DNA of 64,000 nt. It comes from Phycisphaerales bacterium. Lineage in GTDB: Bacteria > Planctomycetota > Phycisphaerae > Phycisphaerales > UBA1924. This document shows, in pieces, positions 1-8,577 of this stretch. The notes below the pieces were generated by a model. That model was not told the origin of the DNA. It did no database searches and worked only from the letters and a program-made list of their open reading frames with translations. The first letter of the stretch is position 1, and each line of letters opens with the position of its first letter. The DNA lies in contig JAEPOJ010000016.1 of NCBI GenBank assembly GCA_017642965.1, positions 1 to 64,000 of the forward strand, given 5' to 3'. A program made the translations under genes and the position numbers.

Positions 1-96
1 TTGCCATAGGAACTGCCGGATCGGTTCACGCATGACCCATTGAGCCCCCTCGTGGTGGGGTGGGTGGACGTTTCAACTCAAGACGAAAGGCAAACA

Positions 97-2448
97 ATGT
101 CACGCAAAGCACATGCAATCAGCACGATCCTGCTCCTTGCGACACTGGCAGGATCAGCTTACGCCCAAGGCATCGGAGATCCAGGTGCACACCCTCAGGA
201 TCAGGAGCATACCCACTGGGGATGCGGCACACCGGAAGTAGGAAACCAGCGAGGTACTTGGCTCGATCGCCTCTGGGACAACGGGATCGTGCCCTACGAG
301 TTCGATCCATCCATCACCGCATCTGAGCAGGCAGGCTTCCTGACCGGCATCGCGATGGTTGAATCGGCATGCGGCGTGCAGTTCGTGCCTCGCAGCGGGG
401 AGAGTGATTACATCCGCGTGGGGCGCTCCACGACCGCCGGCGTAAGCTTCTCCTCGTCCATCGGGCGGAGCGGTGGACAGCAGAGCATCACCATTTGGGA
501 TTCGCACTGGAACTGGACAGGGCTCGTGGCCCACGAACTCATGCACGCGCTCGGGCTTCGTCACGAGCAAAAGCGCCCGGATCGCGACGCCTACATCGTG
601 ATCAACTACGGCAACATCAATCCAACGTACCACTCGCAGTTTGATATCGATCCCAACGCCATCGCCCACGGTCCCTACGACTTCGAGTCGATCATGCACT
701 ACGACGATTGCGCGTTTAACATCTGCGCCTCCGGGTGTTCGTACCCAACGTGCACATCGATCTGGGTCCCGCCACCAAACGACGGGTTCCAGAATATCAT
801 CGGCCAGCTCAATACGCTCAGCGCGGGCGACAAAGCCGTCCTGACCATGATGTACGGCCCGGCACTGGCCCCCAACGCCGACAATCGTTCTGGCTCTGTT
901 TCCGCGCGGGTTGGAAACCCAGATGCCGTTGAGGACTTCTACAATGTTGACCCTGCGGATGAGTACGCCCCGATCGATAGAGATCTGGTCGTGAGCGCAT
1001 CGGAGGGTCCAGATGAGTTTGCAACAGCGAAGATCCTCACGCGTTCCAACTACGTCGGGTACGAGCCCGGTGATGCGTTCCGGTTCGACTCGATCGAGTT
1101 TGTCTCCGAGATCTCCGCGCGGATGTTTGTTGGTTTTGAGACCGGGAACGTCAGTGCGCAGGAGAACATCTCGATGGGATTCACCATCGATCATCTCGAT
1201 CCGGGCGAGACGGTCGATGTGCTGCTTGCCGCGATGGTGAAGACAACCGGTGCCGTGAACGACGCGCGAATCCTCTTCTCAGGCCCGTTCGGCACGCTGA
1301 CAATCGATTCCGAGTACAACCACATCATGCCGCTGGGCAACGGTGAGTACACACTCCGCGGCATTGCCGATATCGCCTTCAGCGCCTCTGGCGACTTCCT
1401 CGGCGAGGGATCGGTCGAACTCACCGCGTCGCTCGGGAGCCCGGCGAATGTCGACCAGCCGTCCGTGCTCGCCGGCCCATTCATGAACGAAATCACCGGC
1501 AACGCGTACTACCTGCTCGAGGACGCGACATGGGAGGACGCCCAGCGCACCGGTGTATCAGCATTGGGCGGCGATCTCGTCACGGTCAATGATGCCGACG
1601 AGAACAGCTTCGTGCGGTTCGAGGTTGCACAGTTTGATGACGCGATCCGTCATACATGGCTCGGGCTGACGGACCGTTTCGATGAAGGCATCTTCTCATG
1701 GGCTAGTGATGAGATGAATCCCTACACAGCATTCCTCCCAGGCGAGCCCGACGGAAGTACCGGAGAGAACCATGTCGCGATGTTCCGAGGAACTTCAGGT
1801 TGGTTCGATGCTCAGAACGACTGGAACGAGAGCTTTGCACCAGTCCACGGCGTCGTCGAAGTTGTGATTCCCGATGTCCTTGCAGGTCCTTTCTATCACA
1901 ACGGGCACACGTACTACTTGCTTGAAGACGCGAACTGGTACGAGGCGAACGCAGCAGCCAAAGCGATTGGCGGGGACCTTGTCACCATCAACGACGCTGC
2001 GGAGAACACCTTCATTCGATTCGATGTCGCCCAGTTCGACGGCGAGATCCGCCACACTTGGCTCGGGCTTGCCGATCAGAACAGCGAGGGAACATTCAAC
2101 TGGAATGATGGTGATCCCTCGGCCTACCGCGCTTGGATCTCCAACGAACCCAACGGAGGGTTCGGTGAGAACTTCGTCGCCATGTTCCGCGGCTCAAGCG
2201 GCTGGTTCGATGCCCAGCACGACTGGAACGAACGCTTCGCACCAGTCCACGGCGTAGTCGAACTCCCAGTCGGCGCTCCGTGCCCTGCAGACCTGAACGG
2301 CGATCGTGTTCTTGACTTCTTTGACGTCAGTGCATTCCTTAGCGCCTACAACGCAATGGACCCGGCTGCAGACTTCACCGGTGATGGACAGTTTGATTTC
2401 TTTGATGTATCAGCATTCCTCGGGTTGTACACAAGTGGTTGCCCGTAA
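97..2448 (+). CDS. Secreted astacin-type (M12A) metalloprotease with two C-type-lectin-like domains and dockerin-like C-terminus
   Basis: The ATG at 97 is preferred over an earlier in-frame start at 40: it follows an AGG-containing ribosome site and opens directly into a signal peptide (residues 1-23, ending SAYA). The catalytic domain has the extended zinc motif HELMHALGLRHE (about residue 146) and the Met-turn SIMHY, which define astacins. A middle domain (about 280-450) is not recognised. Two repeated C-type-lectin-like domains follow (about 457-590 and 595-725), each with a WLGL core, an EPDG or EPNG motif and a DWNE motif. The end (728-783) is a dockerin-like double cassette (DLNGD...FFDVSAFL and DFTGDGQFDFFDVSAFL), typical of secreted planctomycete proteins. 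The role is inferred to be digestion of extracellular glycoproteins, with the lectin domains giving surface or sugar binding. No operon partner is seen. Confidence 0.88.
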   Translation: MSRKAHAISTILLLATLAGSAYAQGIGDPGAHPQDQEHTHWGCGTPEVGNQRGTWLDRLWDNGIVPYEFDPSITASEQAGFLTGIAMVESACGVQFVPRSGESDYIRVGRSTTAGVSFSSSIGRSGGQQSITIWDSHWNWTGLVAHELMHALGLRHEQKRPDRDAYIVINYGNINPTYHSQFDIDPNAIAHGPYDFESIMHYDDCAFNICASGCSYPTCTSIWVPPPNDGFQNIIGQLNTLSAGDKAVLTMMYGPALAPNADNRSGSVSARVGNPDAVEDFYNVDPADEYAPIDRDLVVSASEGPDEFATAKILTRSNYVGYEPGDAFRFDSIEFVSEISARMFVGFETGNVSAQENISMGFTIDHLDPGETVDVLLAAMVKTTGAVNDARILFSGPFGTLTIDSEYNHIMPLGNGEYTLRGIADIAFSASGDFLGEGSVELTASLGSPANVDQPSVLAGPFMNEITGNAYYLLEDATWEDAQRTGVSALGGDLVTVNDADENSFVRFEVAQFDDAIRHTWLGLTDRFDEGIFSWASDEMNPYTAFLPGEPDGSTGENHVAMFRGTSGWFDAQNDWNESFAPVHGVVEVVIPDVLAGPFYHNGHTYYLLEDANWYEANAAAKAIGGDLVTINDAAENTFIRFDVAQFDGEIRHTWLGLADQNSEGTFNWNDGDPSAYRAWISNEPNGGFGENFVAMFRGSSGWFDAQHDWNERFAPVHGVVELPVGAPCPADLNGDRVLDFFDVSAFLSAYNAMDPAADFTGDGQFDFFDVSAFLGLYTSGCP

Positions 2449-2479
2449 AACTGTGAGTCCAGATCGACCGTCCGTACAG

Positions 2480-2519
2480 GCACCCCGATTCAAGCAAAGA
2501 GTCGGGGTGCTTGCGTTTT
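2480..2519 (+). terminator. Rho-independent terminator of the astacin gene
   Basis: A 9-bp perfect stem, gcaccccga paired with tcggggtgc across a 13-nt loop, is followed by a T-rich tract (ttgcgtttt). It lies 32 nt after the protease stop codon. Confidence 0.75.
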
Positions 2520-2522
2520 CCT

Positions 2523-2666
2523 GAGTGCATTGTCAACGAGGCCAAGTCCGTGCTTCGTGACTACGCTCATGATCAAGCCAGACTGACTGCGCTTGATGAT
2601 GCCCATGCTGAGATCGCTCACATCGGAGCACAGATCCTTTCATCAGCAATCAACAGTTTGAACTAG
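2523..2666 (+). pseudogene. Unrecognised open gene fragment (C-terminal remnant)
   Basis: A stretch of 47 codons ends in TAG at 2664. Its composition looks protein-like (ECIVNEAKSVL..., helical, Ala-rich), but it has no convincing start codon or ribosome site, and the open frame runs backwards into the terminator hairpin. It most resembles the tail of a gene whose front was lost. The family is not recognised. It sits at the left edge of the decayed region that also carries the broken recombinase. Confidence 0.25.
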
Positions 2667-2997
2667 TTTGGTTATTGCTTGTGCTTACACACGACAGCCT
2701 CGTGAATAATGTCATTGCCACCAGCGTGATCTTCATCTCACTGCCACTGACCTACCGGCTCGTGGCTTCCTTGGGCTATGGTGCCGAAAATCCTGCGTGT
2801 GCACTTCAACTCCGCGAGCGTATAGTCGCGAGTGTCAAACGCTTCATTAACGTCGCACAGCAGATCCTCCAGTATGCTGTCGTAAAGCCTTGTGTGCAAG
2901 CTGCTCTCGATCAGGCGAACTCTGATACAAGCGCAAATGAGCAAGCCATTCAGCTATGTATTCTGGCTTCATGGCATATCTCATATTTACGGCAACT
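2667..2997. other. No recognisable gene
   Basis: Short open frames exist on both strands (for example 2675-3025 plus and 2738-2944 minus), but neither has a ribosome site or a recognisable domain. The stretch adjoins the decayed recombinase and is probably degraded mobile-element DNA. Confidence 0.4.
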
Positions 2998-3505
2998 CAT
3001 CGATGCCAGAACAAAGCTCGGCTGAATGTGATCCAGATACTCAATCGTCGTCAGCAGCGACCGATGCCAAAGCTGCCGCTTGATCACCGCGATGTCCACG
3101 CCTTCAGCTCCCAGCTCGCGTGCGTAGGCCGTAACCCAAGTGCATGTACGCGTTTGTATATATCCCCGCCGCTCGCACCAGTTCCAGGAGATTCCGCCGC
3201 AAGTACCCCTGGCAATCCGCTCCGTGCGATAAACAACACATCCCCACCAGAGAATCCCATCGCCGAATGTTCGCTCATCCAATTTTTAACAACTATCCCC
3301 CCATCCGATCGATCCCCCTTTCCTTATCCATATCGCACGGTCGTAGAGCCAGCGCCTCAGATATACGAAGACCCGTCAGCCAGAACAGCACGATCAGGGC
3401 GTAGTTCCGCCTGACCGTCCATTTCTCCTTCCCGCACGGCTCAAGCAGCGCCTCGATCTCGCGGCTTGTGAGCACCTCCGCCGGGTATCGCTTCTTCTTC
3501 TTCAT
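2998..3505 (-). pseudogene. Decayed tyrosine recombinase, second copy of the gene at 18838-19410
   Basis: Translated pieces in shifting frames match the intact recombinase at 18838-19410 over nearly its whole length: KKKRYPAEVLTSREIEALLE at the start, TGLRISEALALRPCD with the first catalytic Arg, then RQLWHRSLLTTIEYLDH with the catalytic Tyr. Frameshifts separate these parts, a block of roughly 50 nt including the catalytic Lys region is lost, and the HxxR box is mutated (HGLRHTHAS in the intact copy, LGLRPTHAS here). The gene cannot be functional. Homology continues upstream through a palindromic site and into what corresponds to the zinc-ribbon gene end, so a larger block than the gene was duplicated or inserted twice. 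Confidence 0.85.
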
Positions 3506-3514
3506 GCACTCTCC

Positions 3515-3547
3515 GTGGATACGGATTGCCCGTAAAGTCGTCTCCAT
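3515..3547. repeat. Palindromic site upstream of the decayed recombinase
   Basis: The arms GTGGATACG and CGTCTCCAT flank a 15-nt centre. This is a slightly degraded copy of the perfect palindrome at 19424-19456, in the same place relative to its recombinase gene. It may be an operator or a recombination core site; see that entry. Confidence 0.6.
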
Positions 3548-3716
3548 CGAGAGAAACCTCGATGAGCCGGCATCGGTCTAGCGCCGTCCTCTTGTTTTCC
3601 CCTACGCTCCCACCCGTCGGGCGGGGTGCCGTGAATGATGCACCCCAGCGTGTGGTGTTCGCGACATCAGAGACTTTGGTATGCGGTACTGAGCCGCCGT
3701 ATTGCGGTGGATACAA

Positions 3717-3745
3717 CGAAAAACACCGCCGAGTCTCTCGGCGGC
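3717..3745 (-). terminator. Rho-independent terminator, minus strand
   Basis: A perfect 8-bp stem (CCGCCGAG paired with CTCGGCGG, loop TCT) is followed on the minus strand by a run of five T. No intact gene remains directly upstream of it, so it probably ended a transcript that has since decayed. Confidence 0.6.
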
Positions 3746-3762
3746 GCGTATCCCAAAACCAG

Positions 3763-3787
3763 AAAGCCGGTGCCTTTCGACACCGGC
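3763..3787 (-). terminator. Terminator-like hairpin, near copy of the tRNA-fMet terminator
   Basis: The stem gccggtg paired with caccggc around a tcgaaagg-type loop is almost the same as the hairpin at 38135-38156 behind tRNA-fMet. Like that one, it is followed a few bases later by aatagcgg, which at 38162-38169 is the 3' end of the tRNA. This suggests a lost tRNA gene or a duplicated attachment region. Confidence 0.55.
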
Positions 3788-4339
3788 CGTTTAATAGCGG
3801 ACCAGAAATCCTCTTCGAAACAGCGAGAGAGACACCCGTGGTGAATCTCAGGGTCCGAATCTCACACGGGCAGCAAATGAATCCCCCTATTTGGTGTGTA
3901 GATAGGCGGGCCAGGAGTTTGTGGGGATCCCGAATCATCGATTGTGGGCTGAAATCAGCGATACCATCGGCGATGCTCAATCTCCGCTCTCGTAGTATCT
4001 GGCATCTCGTTGACTCGGTTGCCACCGCCATCCTCCAATCATACGGCATCGCTAATTATTGTGCGATCACCGGCCTCATGGCCTCGATTCGCACGAAGCC
4101 AATACCTCTCAAATAGATAATGGATGCGCATGATCCAAAACTATTATATATACTACAAAGAAATTACAGGACCGAAGCTCTTCACGACACGACAAACCTT
4201 TTGCTTTTGACTCGTGAGACCTAAGTATCGAAATCGATGATGACGAGAAGCAGAAAGCAGGTTCAAGCTCCAGCCAAAGAGCACTTGGCAAAAAGCCATA
4301 AACTCTGGACTGCATTTGATACAAGTATAGCCAACTTCA

Positions 4340-4369
4340 GAAAACCCCGCACGAGTGCGGGGGGGGGGG
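4340..4369 (-). terminator. Terminator of the haloperoxidase-like gene, with an 11-G tract
   Basis: The stem CCCCGCAC-GA-GTGCGGGG reads on the minus strand into TTTT, 35 nt past the stop of the gene at 4399. The plus strand carries 11 consecutive G at 4359-4369, a long homopolymer that may vary in length or be a sequencing weak spot. Confidence 0.7.
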
Positions 4370-4398
4370 AAGGACAGAGATTAAATTTTTCAGTTACA

Positions 4399-6567
4399 TC
4401 ACGGGCACCCATCCGTGTACGCGTCGAGGAAGTCCATGACATCAATCGCATCGAGCTGGAGATCACCGTTCATGTCGGCAAGCAGATCGTCTGCAAGGTA
4501 GGTGACGATGAAGCCGCTGACATCGTAGAAGTTGAGTGCCCCGTCAGGCTTGAAGTCCGCAGGGCACGACTTGAGCCCGTTGTAGTACCGGCGTGCTTCT
4601 GTAAACGCCTCGGGACCGATCTCGAGCCCCATGTACCGCCCCGGGAGGTCATCCGCGGGCGGATGAATCCCGCCCCAGATCCGCGAGAGCGATGTCTGAT
4701 CGGACGCGTCCGCGTACTTGGCCCATTGAAGGGTGATGTCCATGGACGGCCCGTCCTCGAAGACAAGGAACTCGTTCATCGGTGCTTCGAACTCACCCAT
4801 ACCACCTGGGAAGTACTCGCTCCCGGTGAGCATGGACATGATCTCCGCTGCGGCGCGAGAGAACACCGAGTGCCCTGAGACATACCCCGCGAATGGCGGG
4901 CTGACGAAGCTCGGGCGCTGGTACGGCCACCAGTTGTCCGCGAGGATCCACCCCACGCCTGCGACATCGGTATCTGGGTCGTTGATGAACTCAGGACCCT
5001 TCCAGGCCTTGACGGCGATCTTGCCCTCACTCCCCGCAAGGTGCTCGTGGCGTTCACCTGGGGCAGTGGACTCCACAGTCACGACTTCGATGTAATCAGG
5101 GATGAGGTTGATCCCCTCGGGATGGAAACTCGGCATGTCCGGATCTGAGCATTGGCCACGATCACACATGTACCTGATCGCGGACACCGGGCGGGGATAG
5201 TCGTAGTACCCCTTCACCGACCACGCCGAGATCGCACTGTCATGCATTCCACCGCCGAGCGCGAGGTACGACTTGACATCGTACTCGAGCGGATCGAGGA
5301 CGGGCCCCTGCCCCATAAACTGGCCGTTGTGCTCCGGATGATCGGTGACGTAATGAAGCACTGAGAACCAGTGCCCAGGGGGTGTTTCTGAATCCGGACC
5401 ATCCGCCCAGAACTCCGCAAGCACTCGCGCGTAATCACCTAAGGGCACCATCTGAGGCTCGTAGGGCAACCCGGTGCTCGGGTTCACGTCATACCCCTCA
5501 CCCCAATCACCGCCGTTGAGCTTGTCATAGAAGTCCGTCTCCTCAGCGATCGATGGTATCGGCGCATTTCCAAACGTTGCCGGAGAAATATCGACCATGG
5601 TCCCCGTTGCGGGGTCGAGGTGTGAAGACCAAGTGACGACCGTCTCATATCCCCACTTGTAACGCAGGTCTTCCGCGGGTTCGCCGTTAATGCGTGGTGG
5701 ATCCCCCGGATCGTGCCAGACCTGCCACATGAAACCGTCACGCTGCTTGATCTGAACATCGTCCTCATTCATTGCAAACGGGGTTACCTCGCCCCATTCC
5801 GGGCTCAGAAAGTCCGGGTACCCCGTAGGGATCGGGTTACCAGATTGATCCACAAAGAACTGTAACGCGAGCGGTTGCCAACGGTTTGGATCAAGCATGT
5901 CCGGATTGCCCGGAAAGTCAGGGAGCAAGGGCGGGTTCACCGGCTCATAGATCAGGTTCGCATAATCGAGTTGCTCGTTCGCTCCGTCCGTCAGACCGAA
6001 CTGGATGACAGATTCCGCGATCCGGTTTCCGAGCGCCGCGGGGGTATCGCCGGCGGTGTCCGTGATAGAAATATCGTACCCGAGCTCACTCATAAGCAAG
6101 TCATACTCCGGGTACATCTCGATCGCGGCCGGAGAGAACGCAAACCGATGACGGAGTATGCGATACATCGCGTAACTGATTGCTTCCTCCCGTGCAAGCT
6201 GCACATTGTCGACACTCATCGATTCGCTATGAAATACCTGATCCGTCCCGTGCTCGAATGCTGCCCACGCGTCCCACATCGCTGCAGAGGTGTGGTACAA
6301 GTTGCGTGCGTGGATAGTCGGGCGGGCAAAATCACGACGGATTGAGTCCAGCAGCAGCTCACTCCACATCCGCGCAACGGAATGTTCTATCCCTCGCTGC
6401 TCAGCGAGATTTCGACGCACTGCGGCAGATTGATGCTCTAACGGGCGCATCTTGGTCGTTGAAAACGCACCCGACTGTGCGGATGAACTGATGGCCTGCG
6501 CGTGCGCCGATGTGGGCATCCCGACCAGCCCCACGAGCAAGACAGCTTGACAAAGCGAAAACTTCAT
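4399..6567 (-). CDS. Secreted vanadium-haloperoxidase/PAP2-like protein with dockerin-like C-terminus
   Basis: The start at 6567 is set by a strong GGAGGAG site 5 nt upstream, opening into a signal peptide (residues 1-24, ending SAHA). The 722-residue protein carries the vanadate/phosphate-binding signature in the right order: KGYYDYPRP (about 455), SGHS (about 563) and WGGIHPPAD (about 632), as in vanadium-dependent haloperoxidases and type 2 phosphatidic acid phosphatases. The last 55 residues are a dockerin-like double cassette (CPADFKPDGALNFYDVSGF and DMNGDLQLDAIDVMDFLDAY). It acts outside the cytoplasm. Whether it oxidises halides or removes phosphate cannot be told from sequence. It has its own terminator and no operon partner. 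Confidence 0.85.
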   Translation of the reverse strand: MKFSLCQAVLLVGLVGMPTSAHAQAISSSAQSGAFSTTKMRPLEHQSAAVRRNLAEQRGIEHSVARMWSELLLDSIRRDFARPTIHARNLYHTSAAMWDAWAAFEHGTDQVFHSESMSVDNVQLAREEAISYAMYRILRHRFAFSPAAIEMYPEYDLLMSELGYDISITDTAGDTPAALGNRIAESVIQFGLTDGANEQLDYANLIYEPVNPPLLPDFPGNPDMLDPNRWQPLALQFFVDQSGNPIPTGYPDFLSPEWGEVTPFAMNEDDVQIKQRDGFMWQVWHDPGDPPRINGEPAEDLRYKWGYETVVTWSSHLDPATGTMVDISPATFGNAPIPSIAEETDFYDKLNGGDWGEGYDVNPSTGLPYEPQMVPLGDYARVLAEFWADGPDSETPPGHWFSVLHYVTDHPEHNGQFMGQGPVLDPLEYDVKSYLALGGGMHDSAISAWSVKGYYDYPRPVSAIRYMCDRGQCSDPDMPSFHPEGINLIPDYIEVVTVESTAPGERHEHLAGSEGKIAVKAWKGPEFINDPDTDVAGVGWILADNWWPYQRPSFVSPPFAGYVSGHSVFSRAAAEIMSMLTGSEYFPGGMGEFEAPMNEFLVFEDGPSMDITLQWAKYADASDQTSLSRIWGGIHPPADDLPGRYMGLEIGPEAFTEARRYYNGLKSCPADFKPDGALNFYDVSGFIVTYLADDLLADMNGDLQLDAIDVMDFLDAYTDGCP

Positions 6568-6825
6568 GTTACTCCTCCACAAGACTAACTCAGGTGTATT
6601 TAGCGACGATCCGAGAGATCCTCCCGAACCACTTTACCGATTTGGTTCTGTAACACAAGCCCCGTGTCGCAGTTCTCGATCACTACGAGAGTAGTGAAGA
6701 CCCCAAGAAACTGCCACGCCCATAATCTTGCGATCCAAGATCACACCCCAAAGGTGATCGGTCGTTTACCCATCTATGACACGGGTATAAATTTTTCTCT
6801 GGAAATACTTCCGTCACCTCTATTG
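6568..6825. other. Intergenic region between divergent genes
   Basis: This stretch holds the upstream regions of the haloperoxidase-like gene (minus) and of the copper cluster (plus). A GGGTAT half-site at 6783-6788 recalls half of the CsoR operator, but no complete palindrome is present. No gene is seen. Confidence 0.4.
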
Positions 6826-6854
6826 TTGATCGGATGATCCGGAATCGGTAGACT
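6826..6854 (+). promoter_or_regulatory. Putative promoter of the first metal-island gene
   Basis: TTGATC (6826-6831) and TAGACT (6849-6854) are separated by 17 nt, matching sigma-70 spacing. The predicted transcript start falls at or within a few bases of the ATG at 6859 (a second in-frame ATG is at 6865), so the mRNA would have no leader. Confidence 0.4.
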
Positions 6855-6858
6855 GAAC

Positions 6859-7299
6859 ATGCAAATGACCCGCGTCCACCTCATCTTGATCATCGCAGCA
6901 TCTCTGCTAGGTATGCGGGGGATTGGTTCCCTCTGGAACACATTACGAGACGAAACGCCCGCGATGGGGTCCGATCCGTGTGTGATGATGGGTTGTCACG
7001 AAGTGATCCGCGAGGTCTCGTGCTGCGGTACCGACACCGTCCGCACTATCTGCGCCATGAGTAACGGCCCGTGCACCTGCGGCCTCTCTCCAATAGAGAT
7101 CCCATCCCCAAACGAGCCGCTCCCGCTTCCTTCGCGCGATCGTGATTCAACGCTGATGGTGCGTGGCCCTCCCACAACCATCCAAAACATCACGACCGAA
7201 ATCCCGCAGCGTCTGATCTCAGTCGCCCGGGCGGGCTCGATCTGCGCGGGGCTTTCTCACAACCAGGTACAGGCACTCCTGGGTGTGTGGCAACGATAG
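6859..7299 (+). CDS. Hypothetical Cys-rich secreted or membrane-anchored protein
   Basis: This 146-residue protein has a hydrophobic N-terminus (about 5-20) fitting a signal peptide or anchor. A Cys-rich stretch follows (CVMMGC, SCCG, TICAM, PCTCG, about residues 40-75), then a Pro-rich linker and a C-terminal part with one further Cys. No known family is recognised. Being first in the copper island and having paired Cys and Met residues, it may bind metal in the periplasm; this is inference. There is no ribosome site, in line with a leaderless start. Confidence 0.5.
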   Translation: MQMTRVHLILIIAASLLGMRGIGSLWNTLRDETPAMGSDPCVMMGCHEVIREVSCCGTDTVRTICAMSNGPCTCGLSPIEIPSPNEPLPLPSRDRDSTLMVRGPPTTIQNITTEIPQRLISVARAGSICAGLSHNQVQALLGVWQR

Positions 7300-7606
7300 A
7301 GACGCAATCCACAGGGACAGTGCGCGCTGCACGTACCGACCCGTGACGCATTCTCCTCGGACCAGACATAACTAGGACCATCGCAATAAACTGAACCTCA
7401 CTGTACACGTGCGCGCCGAGGGTTGACGCTCATTGGTTGCCCAGCGACCCGTTCGCGCCGCACCTAACCCACTCGATCAACCCATCGTCGCCCGCATTGT
7501 CCCAGTCCTCACGCTTCCGCGTGGTTGATCACGAGCACACACTTGCGATGATCATCGACAACCCGATCTCACTCGAACGATCCAAATGTAAACAAAGGAG
7601 TTCCAC
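7300..7606. other. Intergenic region, no gene seen
   Basis: The stretch has no credible coding frame or clear terminator. It must contain the leader of the gene at 7607, whose ribosome site AAGGAG lies at 7595-7600. Confidence 0.4.
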
Positions 7607-8518
7607 ATGAAGACCACTCTGATGAGCACGATCATCGCGTGCGCCTGCTGCGCACCCGTATCCCTCGCGCAAGACCACAACGGCGATCACGCCGATCACG
7701 CGCACCACGACACGAACGCACCCATCAACACCATGTGCCCCATCGGGCAAGAGCCCATCGTCGAGGGTGTTCCCACGATCGAGTACAAGGGCAACACCAT
7801 CGCGTTCTGCTGCCCGGGGTGCGACAAGGAGTTCATGGGGTGGGAGGAATCCAAACGCGACGCGTTCGTCGCCCTCGCCAAGGCCGGCAACGAACCCGGC
7901 GAACACCACGCGAAGGGCAATGCCAAAGCCGTGGACGCGATGCCCGTAAAGAGCCAGCCCTACACCCTCTCCACTTGCCCTGTCTCGGGTGAGCCGCTTG
8001 GGTCCATGGGCGACCCGGTCGTCAAGGAGATCGACGGGCGCGAGGTGCGGTTCTGCTGCAAGATGTGCGTCGGACGGTTCGAGAAGAACAAGGACGAATA
8101 CTTCAAGAAGATCGACGAGCAGATGATCGCGGATCAGCTCCCGTACTACCCCATGACGACCTGCGCGATCTCCGGCGAACCCCTGAGCGAGGACAGCGAG
8201 GACATCGCGATCAACATGATCTACGCGAACCGGCTCATGCGTCTGTGCTGCAAGACCTGCGTCAAAGAGTTCAACAAGGACCCCGGCGCGTACATCGCCA
8301 AGATCGACAAGGCCGCTGCCGACGCGCAGCGGGCGGACTACCCGCTCGACAAGTGCATGATCGGAGGCAAGCTCGGCTCAATGGGCGAGCCCTCCGAGAT
8401 CGTCCTCGCGGGTCGCCTTGTCCGGTTCTGCTGCTCGATGTGCGAACCGAAGGTTCTCGCCGACCCGAGCAGTTATCTTGAGCAACTCGACGAGGCCTGG
8501 GCCGCGTCGAAGCCGTGA
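7607..8518 (+). CDS. Periplasmic protein with four YHS-like Cys-rich metal-binding repeats
   Basis: After a signal peptide (1-21) and a His-rich linker (about 23-36, HNGDHADHAHHD), four related units follow. Each has an N-terminal Cys motif and a C-terminal double-Cys motif: CPIGQEP...FCCPGC, CPVSGEP...FCCKMC, CAISGEP...LCCKTC and CMIGGK...FCCSMC. This is the pattern of YHS/TRASH-like heavy-metal-binding modules. The gene has a good ribosome site (AAGGAG) and is followed 59 nt later by a gene carrying a fifth copy of the same module. The likely role is binding copper or similar ions outside the cytoplasm. The number of tandem units is unusual. Confidence 0.75.
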   Translation: MKTTLMSTIIACACCAPVSLAQDHNGDHADHAHHDTNAPINTMCPIGQEPIVEGVPTIEYKGNTIAFCCPGCDKEFMGWEESKRDAFVALAKAGNEPGEHHAKGNAKAVDAMPVKSQPYTLSTCPVSGEPLGSMGDPVVKEIDGREVRFCCKMCVGRFEKNKDEYFKKIDEQMIADQLPYYPMTTCAISGEPLSEDSEDIAINMIYANRLMRLCCKTCVKEFNKDPGAYIAKIDKAAADAQRADYPLDKCMIGGKLGSMGEPSEIVLAGRLVRFCCSMCEPKVLADPSSYLEQLDEAWAASKP

Positions 8519-8577
8519 CCGAAACTCGCTCTGGCATATTGTAATATTTTAAACTAGATCTTAACGTAGGCCGAATC

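Larger units (their letters stand above)
3548..4339. other. Non-coding or decayed stretch with terminators and a diverged tRNA-flank copy
   Basis: No credible gene was found. An open frame at 3526-4116 plus runs straight through two terminator hairpins and is rejected. The part at 3548-3650 still aligns with 19457-19560 (upstream flank and start of the zinc-ribbon region). The part at 3662-3800 shares blocks in the same order with 38033-38169, the downstream flank of tRNA-fMet. From about 4100 to 4340 the DNA becomes AT-rich, with nothing recognisable. Confidence 0.5.

Noticed and set aside
3796-3880. Possible tRNA on either strand (GGGTCCGAATC motif, aatagcgg end).
   Set aside because: No cloverleaf with paired acceptor and anticodon stems could be built; at most it is a relic.
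3526-4116. A 196-codon plus-strand open frame.
   Set aside because: It runs through two terminator hairpins and a relic repeat, has no ribosome site and no recognisable domain.
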